Shown here in pieces: positions 48,014 through 58,682 of a DNA stretch of 64,000 nucleotides. Both the position numbers and the translations under genes were made by a program. Where the stretch lies: contig NZ_CP049862.1 in NCBI RefSeq assembly GCF_011300875.1, positions 1,426,001 to 1,490,000 on the forward strand, written 5' to 3'. The notes under the pieces were generated by a model, which did not search any database, was not told the DNA's origin, and worked only from the letters and a program-made list of their open reading frames with translations. Position 1 is the stretch's first letter, and each line of letters opens with the position of its first letter. The stretch is from Sanguibacter sp. HDW7. Its GTDB lineage: Bacteria; Actinomycetota; Actinomycetes; Actinomycetales; Cellulomonadaceae.

Positions 48014-48038
48014 GTTGCCTCCTTCGTCGTCGTCCACC

Positions 48039-48069
48039 ATGCAACAGGTTGACGTCGCGTCAGAGTCAA
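48039..48069 (-). promoter_or_regulatory. MerR-type promoter with 19-bp spacer and inverted repeat
   Basis: On the minus strand, TTGACT (48069-48064) and TTGCAT (48044-48039) are separated by 19 bases, longer than the usual 17 and typical of MerR-activated promoters. The spacer holds an inverted repeat with outer arms TTGAC and GTCAA. It lies 26 bases before the regulator ATG. Confidence 0.6.
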
Positions 48070-48089
48070 GTGCTCGGCTCGAGGAGCTC

Positions 48090-49106
48090 TCAGGCGATGT
48101 CGGCGACGAGCGGCGATGTGGGCGCGAGCGCAGGACGCACGCGCGAGGAGAGCACGAGGCGCACGACGACGGCCGTCGTGAGGGCCGCGCCGAGCATGTG
48201 GAGCAGCACGAGCACGATCGGCAGACCCGCGAAGTACTGCACATAGCCGATGACGGCCTGGAGCGTGACGACACCCGCGACCTCGCGCAGCGCGTGCAGC
48301 GGACGGACCAGCTCGAGCCGGTCCTCGGCCGGGACCCGACGGACGGCCCGCAGGACGACGACGGCGAACGCCACGACGACCGCGATGTACAGCCACACGC
48401 TCATCCCGTGGAGCTTCGCCGCGTGCGCGGGGTCGAGCGCGAAGCGATAGCCGACCTCCTCGTCGCCCGAGTGGGGGCCCGCACCCGTTGTCAGGACGCC
48501 GAGCACGAGCATCGGCACCGCGAGGATGCCCGAGGCGAGCGCGAGCGCCCGCCCCGGCGCCGGCACGACGACGCGCCCGGGCGCGTCGCCCTCGCCCGCG
48601 CGCACGAGCAGGTACGTCGAGACCGCGACGAGGACGAGGGAGAGGAACATGTGGGAGCCGACGATCGCCGGGTGCAGGTCGACGAGCACCGTGATGCCGC
48701 CGACGACGGCCTGGACCGCGACGAGGACGATCGGCGCGAAGCCGAGCACGCGCAGCACCTTGGCGCGGTCGCGCATACGCCACAGCGCGACGGCCACGAG
48801 GACCGCCGTGATCGACACGACGCCCGTGAGCGTGCGGTTGCCGAACTCGATGGCCGAGTGGAACGCCGTCTCCGGGTGGTAGACGGGGACGAAGCTCCCC
48901 GGCTCGCACTGCGGCCACGTCGAGCAGCCGAGCCCCGACCCCGTGAGTCGCACGAGCCCGCCCGTGACGATGATGCCGATCTGCGCGGCGAGGTTCGCGA
49001 CGAGGATGCCGCGGCGATGGCCGTCGACCCACGCGAGGAACCGCTGCAGGAGCGTCGGGCGCCTGGTGGGCGCGGTGGGGCTGGCGGTCGTCGAGGGCGT
49101 CGTCAC
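48090..49106 (-). CDS. ctaA: Heme A synthase (CtaA/COX15 family)
   Basis: A 338-residue integral membrane protein with eight predicted helices. The conserved heme-ligand histidines appear in YHPETAFHSAIEFGNR, DLHPAIVGSHMFLSL, DPAHAAKLHGMSVW and LLHMLGAAL. A Cys pair (GLGCSTWPQC) lies in the first extracytoplasmic loop, as in Bacillus CtaA. It oxidises the methyl group of heme O to make heme A for cytochrome aa3 oxidase. GTG 49106 has no SD, but TAGCGT ends 7 bases upstream. M. tuberculosis Rv1456c occupies the same place beside the suf locus. Confidence 0.92.
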   Translation of the reverse strand: MTTPSTTASPTAPTRRPTLLQRFLAWVDGHRRGILVANLAAQIGIIVTGGLVRLTGSGLGCSTWPQCEPGSFVPVYHPETAFHSAIEFGNRTLTGVVSITAVLVAVALWRMRDRAKVLRVLGFAPIVLVAVQAVVGGITVLVDLHPAIVGSHMFLSLVLVAVSTYLLVRAGEGDAPGRVVVPAPGRALALASGILAVPMLVLGVLTTGAGPHSGDEEVGYRFALDPAHAAKLHGMSVWLYIAVVVAFAVVVLRAVRRVPAEDRLELVRPLHALREVAGVVTLQAVIGYVQYFAGLPIVLVLLHMLGAALTTAVVVRLVLSSRVRPALAPTSPLVADIA

Positions 49107-49113
49107 GGCCCCT

Positions 49114-49119
49114 ACGCTA
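49114..49119 (-). promoter_or_regulatory. ctaA -10 element, possible leaderless start
   Basis: TAGCGT on the minus strand (49119-49114) is identical to the feoA -10 and is 7 bases from the ctaA GTG. A short AGGGG in between could alternatively serve as a weak SD. Confidence 0.4.
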
Positions 49120-49206
49120 TGCCCGCGCGCCCGCGCGAGGCCACCTGCGCCGCGCCCGCGTGGGACATGTCACGGGAGGGCGTCGTGCCGGGGACACCGG
49201 TGCTGG

Positions 49207-49968
49207 TCAGGACCAGCGGAACGTGCGGTTCGTCGCCCACGTGAGCAGGCCCGTCCAGCCGAGAAGGGTGACGATGTCGCGCCATGCGACGCCGTCGCCG
49301 AACGCTCCGCGCAGGGCCTCGCCGAGCGCGCCCGACGGGAGCAGACGCGCGATCTCACCGCCGACGCCCGGCAGCCAGTCCGTCGGGACGAGCACACCGC
49401 CGACGAGCGTGAGGGCGATGAGCAGGATGTTCGCGAGTGCGAGCACGGCCTCGAAGCGGAGCGTGCCCGCGACGAGCATCGCGAGGGCCGTGAACACCGC
49501 CGTGCCGAGCACGCCGACGCCCGCCGCGACGAGCACCTCGAGGGGCGCGGGGCGCCAGCCGAGGCCGACGGCGACGCCGCCGAGGACGACGGCCTGGACG
49601 GCCTGGAGGACGAGCACCGCGCAGACCTTGCCGCCGAGCAGGCCGACGCGCCCGAGGGGGGTCGTCGCGAGGAGGCGCAGCACGCCGCCACGCCGGTCGA
49701 AGGACGTCGCGATGGCCGGCGACGTGAAGGCCGCGGCCATGACTCCCATCGCGAGGACGCCCGGGGCGACGAGGTCGACGCGCGGCCCGTCCGCGCGGGC
49801 GAGGTCGACGACGTCGAACGCTGCGAGGGCGACGAGCGCGACGAGCGGCATGAGGATCGTCACCATGATCTGCTCGCCGTTGCGGAAGATCGACGCGAGC
49901 TCGAACGCGGTCTGCGCGCGGAGCCGGTCGAGGACGGGTGCGGCGCCAGGGTGCGCGGGGGCGGTCAT
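49207..49968 (-). CDS. ABC-2 type transporter permease
   Basis: A 253-residue membrane protein with about six hydrophobic segments (for example MVTILMPLVALVALAAF and VLALANILLIALTLVGGVLV). A cytoplasmic first part, AQTAFELASIFRNGEQ, is typical of ABC-2 exporters (DrrB/NatB-like). The ATG overlaps the ATPase stop (ATGA). Its M. tuberculosis positional counterpart is Rv1457c. The substrate is unknown. Neighbourhood with ctaA and suf is conserved in actinobacteria, hinting at cofactor- or respiration-linked export. Confidence 0.85.
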   Translation of the reverse strand: MTAPAHPGAAPVLDRLRAQTAFELASIFRNGEQIMVTILMPLVALVALAAFDVVDLARADGPRVDLVAPGVLAMGVMAAAFTSPAIATSFDRRGGVLRLLATTPLGRVGLLGGKVCAVLVLQAVQAVVLGGVAVGLGWRPAPLEVLVAAGVGVLGTAVFTALAMLVAGTLRFEAVLALANILLIALTLVGGVLVPTDWLPGVGGEIARLLPSGALGEALRGAFGDGVAWRDIVTLLGWTGLLTWATNRTFRWS

Positions 49969-50897
49969 CGCATGGTCCGTCCGGTGAGGTCGAGGAAGAA
50001 GTCCTCGAGCGAGCGGCTGCCGAGGTCGAGGCGCGTGACGAGCACGTCCTCCGTCGCGCAGAGCGCGAGGACGGCCGCGAGGGCGGTCGGGTCGACGGGC
50101 CCATGGACGCGCAGGGACGTCGCGTCGGGGGAGTCGACCGTCCAGCCGTCGCCGAGGTGCGCGCGCAGGCGCGCGGCCGTCCCGTGCGGCAGGGGAGCGG
50201 CCGTCGTGAGCGAGGCGACCTGGTCGGAACCGGTCGACGTGAGCTCGGCCGGGGAGCCCTGGGCGATGACGCGGCCGTGGTCGACGACGACGACGTCGTC
50301 GGCGAGCTCCGCGGCCTCGTCCATGAGGTGCGTCGTGAGGATGACCGAGGTGCCCTGCGCGCGCAGCGACCGCACGAGCTCCCACACGGCGAGCCGGCTC
50401 TGCGGGTCCATGCCCGCGCTCGGCTCGTCGAGGAAGACGACCTCGGGACGTCCGACGAGCGCGCACGCCATCGCGAGGCGCTGGCGCTGGCCGCCCGAGA
50501 GGCGTCGGACCGTCGTCCGGGCGAAGGTGGCGAGGCCGAGGCGCTCCGTGAGGTCGGCGACGGGCCACGGGTCGCGGTACATGCGGGCGACGTGCGCGAG
50601 GACCTCCGCGGCGCGCTTCTGCGCGGGGAGGCCCGAGTCCTGGAGCATGACGCCGACGCGGGGGCGCAGCGCGACCGCGTCGGTGCGCGGGTCGAGGCCG
50701 AGGACCCGCACCGAGCCCGCGTCCGGTGTGCGCAGGCCCTCGCAGCACTCGATCGTCGTCGTCTTGCCGGCGCCGTTGGGGCCGAGGACGGCGGTCACGG
50801 CGCCGCGCGCGGCGCGCAGCGTGAGCTGGTCGACGACGGCGGTGCCGCCGTAGCGCTTGACGAGGCCGGTCACCTCGACGACGGGATCTGCTGTCAC
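49965..50897 (-). CDS. ABC-2 type transporter ATP-binding protein
   Basis: A 310-residue ATPase. Walker A is LGPNGAGKTTTIE (about residues 41-53), the signature is LSGGQRQRLAMACALVG, Walker B is VVFLDEPSAGMDPQSR and the H-loop is ILTTHLMDEA. A C-terminal extension of about 100 residues is common in CcmA/DrrA-type exporters. GTG 50897 (VTADPVVEVTGLVKRYGG) was chosen because homology starts there and TAGACT lies 8 bases upstream. The longer upstream reading would start before that hexamer. It is divergent from sufR. Confidence 0.9.
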   Translation of the reverse strand: MTADPVVEVTGLVKRYGGTAVVDQLTLRAARGAVTAVLGPNGAGKTTTIECCEGLRTPDAGSVRVLGLDPRTDAVALRPRVGVMLQDSGLPAQKRAAEVLAHVARMYRDPWPVADLTERLGLATFARTTVRRLSGGQRQRLAMACALVGRPEVVFLDEPSAGMDPQSRLAVWELVRSLRAQGTSVILTTHLMDEAAELADDVVVVDHGRVIAQGSPAELTSTGSDQVASLTTAAPLPHGTAARLRAHLGDGWTVDSPDATSLRVHGPVDPTALAAVLALCATEDVLVTRLDLGSRSLEDFFLDLTGRTMR

Positions 50898-51072
50898 GGT
50901 CGGCAAGTCTAGGGGGCTGGTCGCCACCTGTGCTCGGGCGGGGCGCCCCCGGACGACACGCCGAGCGCCGATGTGTCCCACACCACGTCGTGCGCGGTGA
51001 GCGTCTCAGGCGCGGGAGACGCCGCCCGAGAGCGGCGGGATCGTGCGGATACGCGACGGGACCAACGTCCTC

Positions 51073-51087
51073 AGGTGAGGCTCACCT
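51073..51087 (+). promoter_or_regulatory. DtxR/IdeR-type box upstream of the suf operon
   Basis: AGGTGAGGCTCACCT is a perfect 15-bp palindrome, identical to the core of the feoA box at 7425-7439. It is 72 bases before the sufR ATG. A possible -10 (TATATC, 51126-51131) lies between. An iron-responsive regulator bound here, upstream of the core promoter, could either repress or activate suf. No box is seen next to the divergent ABC gene promoter. Confidence 0.7.
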
Positions 51088-51159
51088 TGCTTGCGGCAGG
51101 CCATTTAGGGCAGGACACTGTTGCCTATATCGATGTCGGCACGTGGAAGGGGTGTGCGC

Positions 51160-51936
51160 ATGACCGTCGACCACGACGCGCGGCTGACCGCGCCTGCGGG
51201 CGAGCACAGCACGCGCGACCGCGTGCTCGAGCTCGTCGTCTCCGACGGCCCCGTGAGCGCCGCCGACCTCGGGCTTCGGCTCGACCTCACGTCGGCCGCG
51301 ATCCGCCGGCACATCGCGAGCCTCGAGTCCGACGGCCTCGTCACGGTCCACGAGTCCGGGCACACCGGCCAGCGTGGGCGCCCCGCGCGCCGCTACGTCG
51401 CCACCGGTTCCGCCCAGGACTCCCTCGCCGCCGGCTACTCGCAGTTCGCCCTCCAGGTCATGAACCACCTCGAGGCCGTCGGCGGCCCGAGCGCCGTCAC
51501 GTCGTTCGCGGCCACGCACGTCGCCGAGCGCGAGGCGCGTTACGCCGAGGTGCTCACCGCGACCGACCCGGCCGCCCGCGTCCAGCAGCTCGCCGAGGCG
51601 CTCACCGAGGACGGCTTCGTCGCCTCCGTGCGCCCCGTCCCCGGCACGCAGATGGTCCAGCTGTGCCAGGGGCACTGCCCCGTGCAGCACGTCGCCGCCC
51701 GCTATCCGCAGCTCTGCGACGCCGAGATCGCCGCGTTCTCGCGGCTCCTCGGCACCCACGTGCAGCGCCTGTCGACCCTCGCAGGCGGCGCGCACGTGTG
51801 CACCACGAACATCCCGGTAGGGCCGCCGCCCGGCGTCCCGCCGGACGACGGGACCGCGGCGCACGCCGCACTCGTCACGACCACCACCGGGACCCACCAC
51901 CGGCCGACAGGCCGGACCGCGGAAGGAATGAGATGA
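51160..51936 (+). CDS. sufR: Iron-sulfur cluster-sensing repressor SufR
   Basis: A 258-residue DeoR/ArsR-like transcription factor. The N-terminal winged helix spans about residues 15-75 ([38 protein letters not shown]). The C-terminal Fe-S binding cysteines appear in [18 protein letters not shown] (three Cys, about residues 169-186) and a further Cys in [10 protein letters not shown]. It represses the suf operon when holding a [4Fe-4S] cluster. ATG 51160 has GAAGGGG upstream. The sufB start overlaps its stop. M. tuberculosis Rv1460 is the counterpart. Confidence 0.93.
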   Translation: MTVDHDARLTAPAGEHSTRDRVLELVVSDGPVSAADLGLRLDLTSAAIRRHIASLESDGLVTVHESGHTGQRGRPARRYVATGSAQDSLAAGYSQFALQVMNHLEAVGGPSAVTSFAATHVAEREARYAEVLTATDPAARVQQLAEALTEDGFVASVRPVPGTQMVQLCQGHCPVQHVAARYPQLCDAEIAAFSRLLGTHVQRLSTLAGGAHVCTTNIPVGPPPGVPPDDGTAAHAALVTTTTGTHHRPTGRTAEGMR

Positions 51937-53381
51937 CCGCACCCACCGAGAACGTCGCGGAGCAGGACGCTCCCGCGACCGACGAGGAGATCATCGCCTC
52001 GATCGGCGCCTACGAGTACGGCTGGCACGACTCCGACACCGCCGGCGCGCTCGCGCAGCGCGGCCTCTCCGAGGACGTCGTCCGCAACATCTCGGCGCTC
52101 AAGAGCGAGCCCGAGTGGATGCTCAAGACGCGCCTCAAGGCGCTGCGCCTCTTCGACCGCAAGCCCATGCCGTCGTGGGGTGCCGACCTGTCCGGCATCG
52201 ACTTCGACAACATCAAGTACTTCGTGCGTTCGACCGAGAAGCAGGCGACCTCGTGGGAGGAGCTCCCCGAGGACATCAAGAACACGTACGACCGCCTCGG
52301 CATCCCCGAGGCCGAGAAGCAGCGCCTCGTCGCAGGCGTCGCCGCTCAGTACGAGTCCGAGGTCGTCTACCACCAGATCCGCGAGGACCTGGAGGAGCAG
52401 GGCGTCATCTTCGTCGACACCGACACGGGCCTGCGCGAGTACCCGGAGATCTTCGAGCAGTACTTCGGCTCGGTCATCCCCTCGGGCGACAACAAGTTCG
52501 CCGCGCTCAACACCGCCGTGTGGTCGGGCGGCTCGTTCGTCTACGTCCCCCCGGGCGTCCACGTCGAGATCCCGCTCCAGGCCTACTTCCGCATCAACAC
52601 GGAGAACATGGGCCAGTTCGAGCGGACGCTCATCATCGCTGACGAGGGCTCCTACGTGCACTACGTCGAGGGCTGCACCGCGCCGATCTACTCGTCCGAC
52701 TCGCTGCACTCGGCCGTCGTCGAGATCATCGTCAAGAAGAACGCCCGCGTGCGCTACACGACGATCCAGAACTGGTCGAACAACGTCTACAACCTCGTGA
52801 CGAAGCGCGCCACGGCCGCCGAGGGCGCGACGATGGAGTGGGTCGACGGCAACATCGGCTCCAAGGTCACCATGAAGTACCCGGCGATCTACCTCCTCGG
52901 CGAGCACGCACGAGGCGAGACCCTCTCGATCGCGTTCGCGGGCGAGGGCCAGCACCAGGACGCCGGCTGCAAGATGGTCCACGCCGCGCCCAACACGTCG
53001 TCGTCGATCGTCTCGAAGTCCGTCGCCCGTGGCGGCGGCCGCACGTCCTACCGCGGCCTCGTCCAGGTTCTCGAGGGTGCCAAGCGCTCCGCGTCGACCG
53101 TCCTCTGCGACGCCCTGCTCGTCGACCAGATCTCGCGCTCCGACACCTACCCGTACGTCGATGTCCGCGAGGACGACGTGTCGATGGGTCACGAGGCCAC
53201 CGTCTCCCGCGTGAGCGAGGACCAGCTCTTCTACCTCATGTCGCGCGGCATGGAGGAGACCGAGGCCATGGCGATGATCGTCCGCGGCTTCGTCGAGCCC
53301 ATCGCGCGCGAGCTCCCCATGGAGTACGCGCTCGAGCTCAACCGCCTCATCGAACTCCAGATGGAAGGTTCCGTCGGCTGA
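51933..53381 (+). CDS. sufB: Fe-S cluster assembly scaffold SufB
   Basis: A 482-residue SufB. The conserved core includes [57 protein letters not shown] and, near the end, the cluster region [20 protein letters not shown] then [22 protein letters not shown]. It forms the SufBC2D complex that receives sulfur and builds clusters. There is no intein, unlike mycobacterial SufB proteins. ATG 51933 overlaps the sufR stop. Confidence 0.97.
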   Translation: MTAPTENVAEQDAPATDEEIIASIGAYEYGWHDSDTAGALAQRGLSEDVVRNISALKSEPEWMLKTRLKALRLFDRKPMPSWGADLSGIDFDNIKYFVRSTEKQATSWEELPEDIKNTYDRLGIPEAEKQRLVAGVAAQYESEVVYHQIREDLEEQGVIFVDTDTGLREYPEIFEQYFGSVIPSGDNKFAALNTAVWSGGSFVYVPPGVHVEIPLQAYFRINTENMGQFERTLIIADEGSYVHYVEGCTAPIYSSDSLHSAVVEIIVKKNARVRYTTIQNWSNNVYNLVTKRATAAEGATMEWVDGNIGSKVTMKYPAIYLLGEHARGETLSIAFAGEGQHQDAGCKMVHAAPNTSSSIVSKSVARGGGRTSYRGLVQVLEGAKRSASTVLCDALLVDQISRSDTYPYVDVREDDVSMGHEATVSRVSEDQLFYLMSRGMEETEAMAMIVRGFVEPIARELPMEYALELNRLIELQMEGSVG

Positions 53382-54613
53382 TGACCACCGCCACCCCCAC
53401 CAACCTCAGCACGGACCACTCGCGCGCGACCGCCGACGGTGCGCACACGCACGGAGCGGTCGTCCCGCAGGGCTCGCGCGCCGAGCGCGTCACGTCCTTC
53501 GACCTCGCGGACATCCCCGTCCCCACGGGCCGCGAGGAGGAGTGGCGCTTCAGCCCCGTCTCCCGCCTGCAGCCGCTCTTCTCCGAGACGATCGAGGGCC
53601 ACGGCGTCCAGACGACCGTCGTCGCCGCGCCCGAGGTCACCGTCGAGATCGTCGGCCGCGACGACGAGCGGCTCGGCGCGGCCGGCCGCCCCGGCGACCG
53701 CGCAGCTGTCACCGCGTGGAACACGTTCGCCGAGGCGACCGTCGTCACCGTGCCCGCCGAGCAGGTCGCGTCCACCGCGACGTCGATCCGCGTCCAGGGC
53801 ATCGAGGGTCAGGGCGACGTCGCGACGTCGAACCACCTCCTCATCCGCGCGGAGCGCCACGCCGAGGCCGTCGTCGTCATCGACCACGTCGGCGACGCGC
53901 TGCTCAACCAGACCGTCGAGATCGACGTCGCCGACGGCGCGCACCTCACCGTCGTCTCCGTGCAGGACTGGGCGACGGGCGCGGTCCACGCGTCCTCGCA
54001 CCGTGCCCGCCTGGGACGCGACGCGCGCCTCAAGCACGTCGTCGTGACGTTCGGCGGCGACGTCGTGCGCATCACCCCCGACGCCGAGTTCACCGGCGAG
54101 GGCGGCGAGGTCGAGATGATCGGTCTCTACTTCGCGGACACGGACCAGCACCAGGAGCACCGCCTCTTCGTCGACCACGCCGTTCCACGCTGCAAGTCGC
54201 GCGTCACGTACAAGGGCGCGCTCCAGGGCACCGGCGCGCACGCCGTGTGGGTCGGTGACGTGCTCATCCGCGCGGCGGCCGAGGGCACCGACACGTACGA
54301 GCTCAACCGCAACCTCGTCCTCACCGACGGTGCGCGCGCGGACTCCGTGCCGAACCTCGAGATCGAGACGGGCGAGATCGAGGGCGCGGGCCACGCGTCC
54401 GCGACCGGCCGCTTCGACGACGAGCAGCTCTTCTACCTCCAGGCTCGTGGCATCCCCGAGGCCGACGCGCGTCGCCTCGTCGTCCGCGGGTTCTTCGCCG
54501 AGCTCATCCACGAGATCGGCGTCCCTGAGGTCGAGGAGCGCCTGCTCGCGTCCATCGAGGCCGAGCTCGAGCGTTCCATGACGGCGATCGAGGCCGGCAC
54601 GGCGTCCGCATGA
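53381..54613 (+). CDS. sufD: Fe-S cluster assembly protein SufD
   Basis: A 410-residue SufB paralogue and partner in SufBC2D. It has EEWRFSPVSRL at the N-terminus, HLTVVSVQDWATGAVHASSH and the terminal HASATGRFDDEQLFYLQARG with the conserved His. It is needed for iron acquisition and complex stability. The ATG shares its A with the sufB stop codon. Normal length. Confidence 0.95.
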   Translation: MTTATPTNLSTDHSRATADGAHTHGAVVPQGSRAERVTSFDLADIPVPTGREEEWRFSPVSRLQPLFSETIEGHGVQTTVVAAPEVTVEIVGRDDERLGAAGRPGDRAAVTAWNTFAEATVVTVPAEQVASTATSIRVQGIEGQGDVATSNHLLIRAERHAEAVVVIDHVGDALLNQTVEIDVADGAHLTVVSVQDWATGAVHASSHRARLGRDARLKHVVVTFGGDVVRITPDAEFTGEGGEVEMIGLYFADTDQHQEHRLFVDHAVPRCKSRVTYKGALQGTGAHAVWVGDVLIRAAAEGTDTYELNRNLVLTDGARADSVPNLEIETGEIEGAGHASATGRFDDEQLFYLQARGIPEADARRLVVRGFFAELIHEIGVPEVEERLLASIEAELERSMTAIEAGTASA

Positions 54614-54945
54614 CCGTCCAGCTGGCCTGCCTCGCGCAGGACGTCCCCGTCGAGGGCACGTACCGCGTAGAGCTCGAGGACGATGCCGGGAAGATCGTCG
54701 AGGTCGCGGTGGTCCGCGACTCCGACGGCGACCTCCACGCCATCAGCGACATCTGCTCCCACGGAGCCGTGTCGCTGTCCGAGGGCGAGGTCGAGGGCTG
54801 CCTCATCGAGTGCTGGCTCCACGGCTCCCGCTTCGACCTGCGCACCGGCCAGCCGGACTCGCCGCCCGCCGTGCGGCCCATCCCCGTGTACCCCCTGACC
54901 CTCGACGGTGACCGCGTCCTCGTCGACGTCGACACCACCGTCTGA
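54610..54945 (+). CDS. Rieske [2Fe-2S] ferredoxin subunit-like protein
   Basis: A 111-residue Rieske-type ferredoxin. The two cluster motifs are CSHG (about residues 46-49) and CWLHG (about 66-70), giving Cys-His and Cys-His ligands. It resembles the small ferredoxin of aromatic dioxygenases (NdbA/BphF type). Its insertion between sufD and sufC is characteristic of many actinobacterial suf operons (M. tuberculosis lacks it, as I recall). It may donate electrons to assembly or accept clusters. The ATG overlaps the sufD stop. Confidence 0.93.
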   Translation: MTVQLACLAQDVPVEGTYRVELEDDAGKIVEVAVVRDSDGDLHAISDICSHGAVSLSEGEVEGCLIECWLHGSRFDLRTGQPDSPPAVRPIPVYPLTLDGDRVLVDVDTTV

Positions 54946-54962
54946 AAGCTTCTAGGAGAACA

Positions 54963-55718
<756 letters not shown>

Positions 55719-55745
55719 GCCACGCCGGGCACAGGCCCGGCACCC

Positions 55746-55778
55746 GTGCGGCGGAGCGTCCCTGACGCTCCGCCGCAC
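55746..55778 (+). terminator. Hairpin between sufC and sufS
   Basis: A perfect 15-bp stem GTGCGGCGGAGCGTC / GACGCTCCGCCGCAC with loop CCT, 27 bases after the sufC stop. The genes on both sides work together, so this may be a partial terminator or an mRNA processing or stability element that sets lower expression of sufS-sufU-sufT. A smaller hairpin, GCCGGGC/GCCCGGC, precedes it (55724-55741). Confidence 0.55.
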
Positions 55779-55830
55779 GACCCACACACACTCTTCGGGC
55801 CGCGTGCGGCCCACGACCACGAGGCGGTAG

Positions 55831-57105
<1,275 letters not shown>

Positions 57106-57116
57106 GAGGAACATCA

Positions 57117-57671
57117 ATGTCTGCCAGCGCGATGGAACAGCTCTACCAGCAGGTCATCCTCGACCACTACAAGGCTCCGCACGGCCGCGGACTGCTCGAC
57201 GCGGACGCGTCGCACGCGTGCGGCGAGTCCCACCAGCTCAACCCGACGTGCGGTGACGAGGTGACGCTCCGCGTCGCCGTGACGCCGGTCGACGGCGCCC
57301 CGCGCATCGACTCGATCACGTGGGACGGGCAGGGCTGCTCGATCTCCCAGGCGTCGCTCTCGGTCATGACCGAGCTCGCGTCCGGCGCCAGCGTCGCGGA
57401 GGCGGAGTCGCTCGGCGACCTCTTCCGCGACCTCATGGCGACCCGCGGCAAGGGCCTCGACGACGACGACGCGGAGGACCGCCTCGGCGACGCCACCGCG
57501 TTCACGGGCGTCTCGAAGTTCCCCGCCCGCATCAAGTGCGCGCTGCTCGGCTGGGCCGCGCTGCGCGACGCGCTCGTGCGCACCGGAACCGTCGGCGAGG
57601 CGCAGGCCACCGCGTCCGCCGCGCACACCACCCCTTCCACCACCACTCCCAACCCCGAGGAGCAGGCATGA
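57117..57671 (+). CDS. sufU: SufU-type sulfur transfer protein
   Basis: A 184-residue IscU/SufU-like protein. Conserved zinc/cluster cysteines are at about residues 45 (NPTCGDEV), 74 (GQGCSISQAS) and 141 (RIKCALLGW), as in SufU, which exchanges zinc with SufS during persulfide transfer. A Ser/Thr/Pro/Ala-rich tail follows the core. ATG 57117 has AGGAGG upstream, overlapping the sufS end region. It is co-transcribed with sufS and sufT. Confidence 0.94.
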   Translation: MSASAMEQLYQQVILDHYKAPHGRGLLDADASHACGESHQLNPTCGDEVTLRVAVTPVDGAPRIDSITWDGQGCSISQASLSVMTELASGASVAEAESLGDLFRDLMATRGKGLDDDDAEDRLGDATAFTGVSKFPARIKCALLGWAALRDALVRTGTVGEAQATASAAHTTPSTTTPNPEEQA

Positions 57672-57991
57672 CGACCCCCAGCCCGGTGAACGCCGCCGAC
57701 GTCGAGGAGGCGATGCGGGACGTCATCGACCCCGAGCTCGGCATCAACGTCGTCGACCTCGGCCTCGTCTACGGCATCACCGTCGACCAGAACAACCACG
57801 CCGTCATCGACATGACGCTCACGTCGGCGGCCTGCCCGCTCACTGACGTCATCGAGGACCAGACCGGCCAGGCACTTGACGGCCTCACCGACGGCTTCCG
57901 CGTCAACTGGGTGTGGATGCCGCCGTGGGGCCCGGAGAAGATCACGGACGACGGCCGCGACCAGCTGCGCGCGCTCGGCTTCAACGTCTGA
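57668..57991 (+). CDS. sufT: Metal-sulfur cluster assembly factor SufT (DUF59)
   Basis: A 107-residue MIP18/PaaD-like protein. It has DVEEAMRDVIDPELGINVVDLGLVYGI and the conserved Cys in LTSAACPLTDVIEDQ, then WVWMPPWGPEKITDDGRDQLRALGF, the family end. SufT-type proteins help mature Fe-S targets under demand. The ATG overlaps the sufU stop (ATGA). A terminator hairpin follows, ending the operon. Confidence 0.94.
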   Translation: MTTPSPVNAADVEEAMRDVIDPELGINVVDLGLVYGITVDQNNHAVIDMTLTSAACPLTDVIEDQTGQALDGLTDGFRVNWVWMPPWGPEKITDDGRDQLRALGFNV

Positions 57992-58009
57992 GCCTGCTGC
58001 TCCGCGTGC

Positions 58010-58050
58010 CGCGAGGGCCGCATTCCCGCCTAGGGGGTGCGGCCCTCGCG
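58010..58050 (+). terminator. suf operon terminator
   Basis: A 13-bp perfect stem CGCGAGGGCCGCA / TGCGGCCCTCGCG with a 15-base loop, 18 bases past the sufT stop. It also separates suf from the convergent candidate toxin gene. Confidence 0.75.
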
Positions 58051-58070
58051 TCGTTGGTGCGGTGTCTCGG

Positions 58071-58682
58071 TCAGGTGCTGTGTGCGGCGGCCCACGAACG
58101 TGCCATCGCCGACCGGGGGTTCTCTGGCGGAAGCAGCGCCGAGCGATCGAGTAGCGCAGTGGCGTCGACGAGGCTGTGGGTGAGGAGGGCCGCAACGAAG
58201 ATGTAGTCATGGGGACGGCCCGCGACGAGCTTTGCGCAGCAGGCGTCGAGCGGATCGAGGCACAGCCCGATGGCGTAGCCGGTCTCGGCGCTCGACAGAG
58301 CGACCAGCCGCGTCTCCCAGCCGCGTGGTAGGACGGCGGTGTCGGCGCCGACGCCCTGGACGTACACGTCGAACGCCTCGTGGAAGTCGGAGAACTCACC
58401 GATGAGGTCGAGCATGTCCGAGATCGACTGCGGGTCGACACCGGCATCCAGCGAGGTCGGGTAGACGCCGTCGAGCACGCTGCGTACCTCGGCGTCGAGC
58501 TGAGCCCGGTCGATCTCGGTGATGGGGGCGAGGTCGACCTCGGCACTCATCGTGGCCTCGGCCGGCAGCTCTGACTCGGTCCAGGTGCCCAGCACCGACT
58601 GGGAGCCGATGACGAGGAACGCGGGACGTCGTGCAACACCGGACGCCGCGCGCAGGATGTGCTCGAGTTCGCTGCGGCGCAT
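58071..58682 (-). CDS. Nucleotidyltransferase-fold protein (DUF6036-like), candidate toxin
   Basis: A 203-residue protein. The N-terminus has IGSQSVLG (Gly26-Ser27) followed by EVDL (Glu48, Asp50), the spacing of the minimal nucleotidyltransferase active site (GS...D/ExD). The rest is helical with two Cys-Cys-Ala positions (LDACCAKLVAG). It resembles nucleotidyltransferases encoded as toxins with XRE partners (AbiEii/MenT-like logic), but not closely enough to name a family by eye. ATG 58682 overlaps the antitoxin stop (ATGA). Toxicity is inference. Confidence 0.6.
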   Translation of the reverse strand: MRRSELEHILRAASGVARRPAFLVIGSQSVLGTWTESELPAEATMSAEVDLAPITEIDRAQLDAEVRSVLDGVYPTSLDAGVDPQSISDMLDLIGEFSDFHEAFDVYVQGVGADTAVLPRGWETRLVALSSAETGYAIGLCLDPLDACCAKLVAGRPHDYIFVAALLTHSLVDATALLDRSALLPPENPRSAMARSWAAAHST

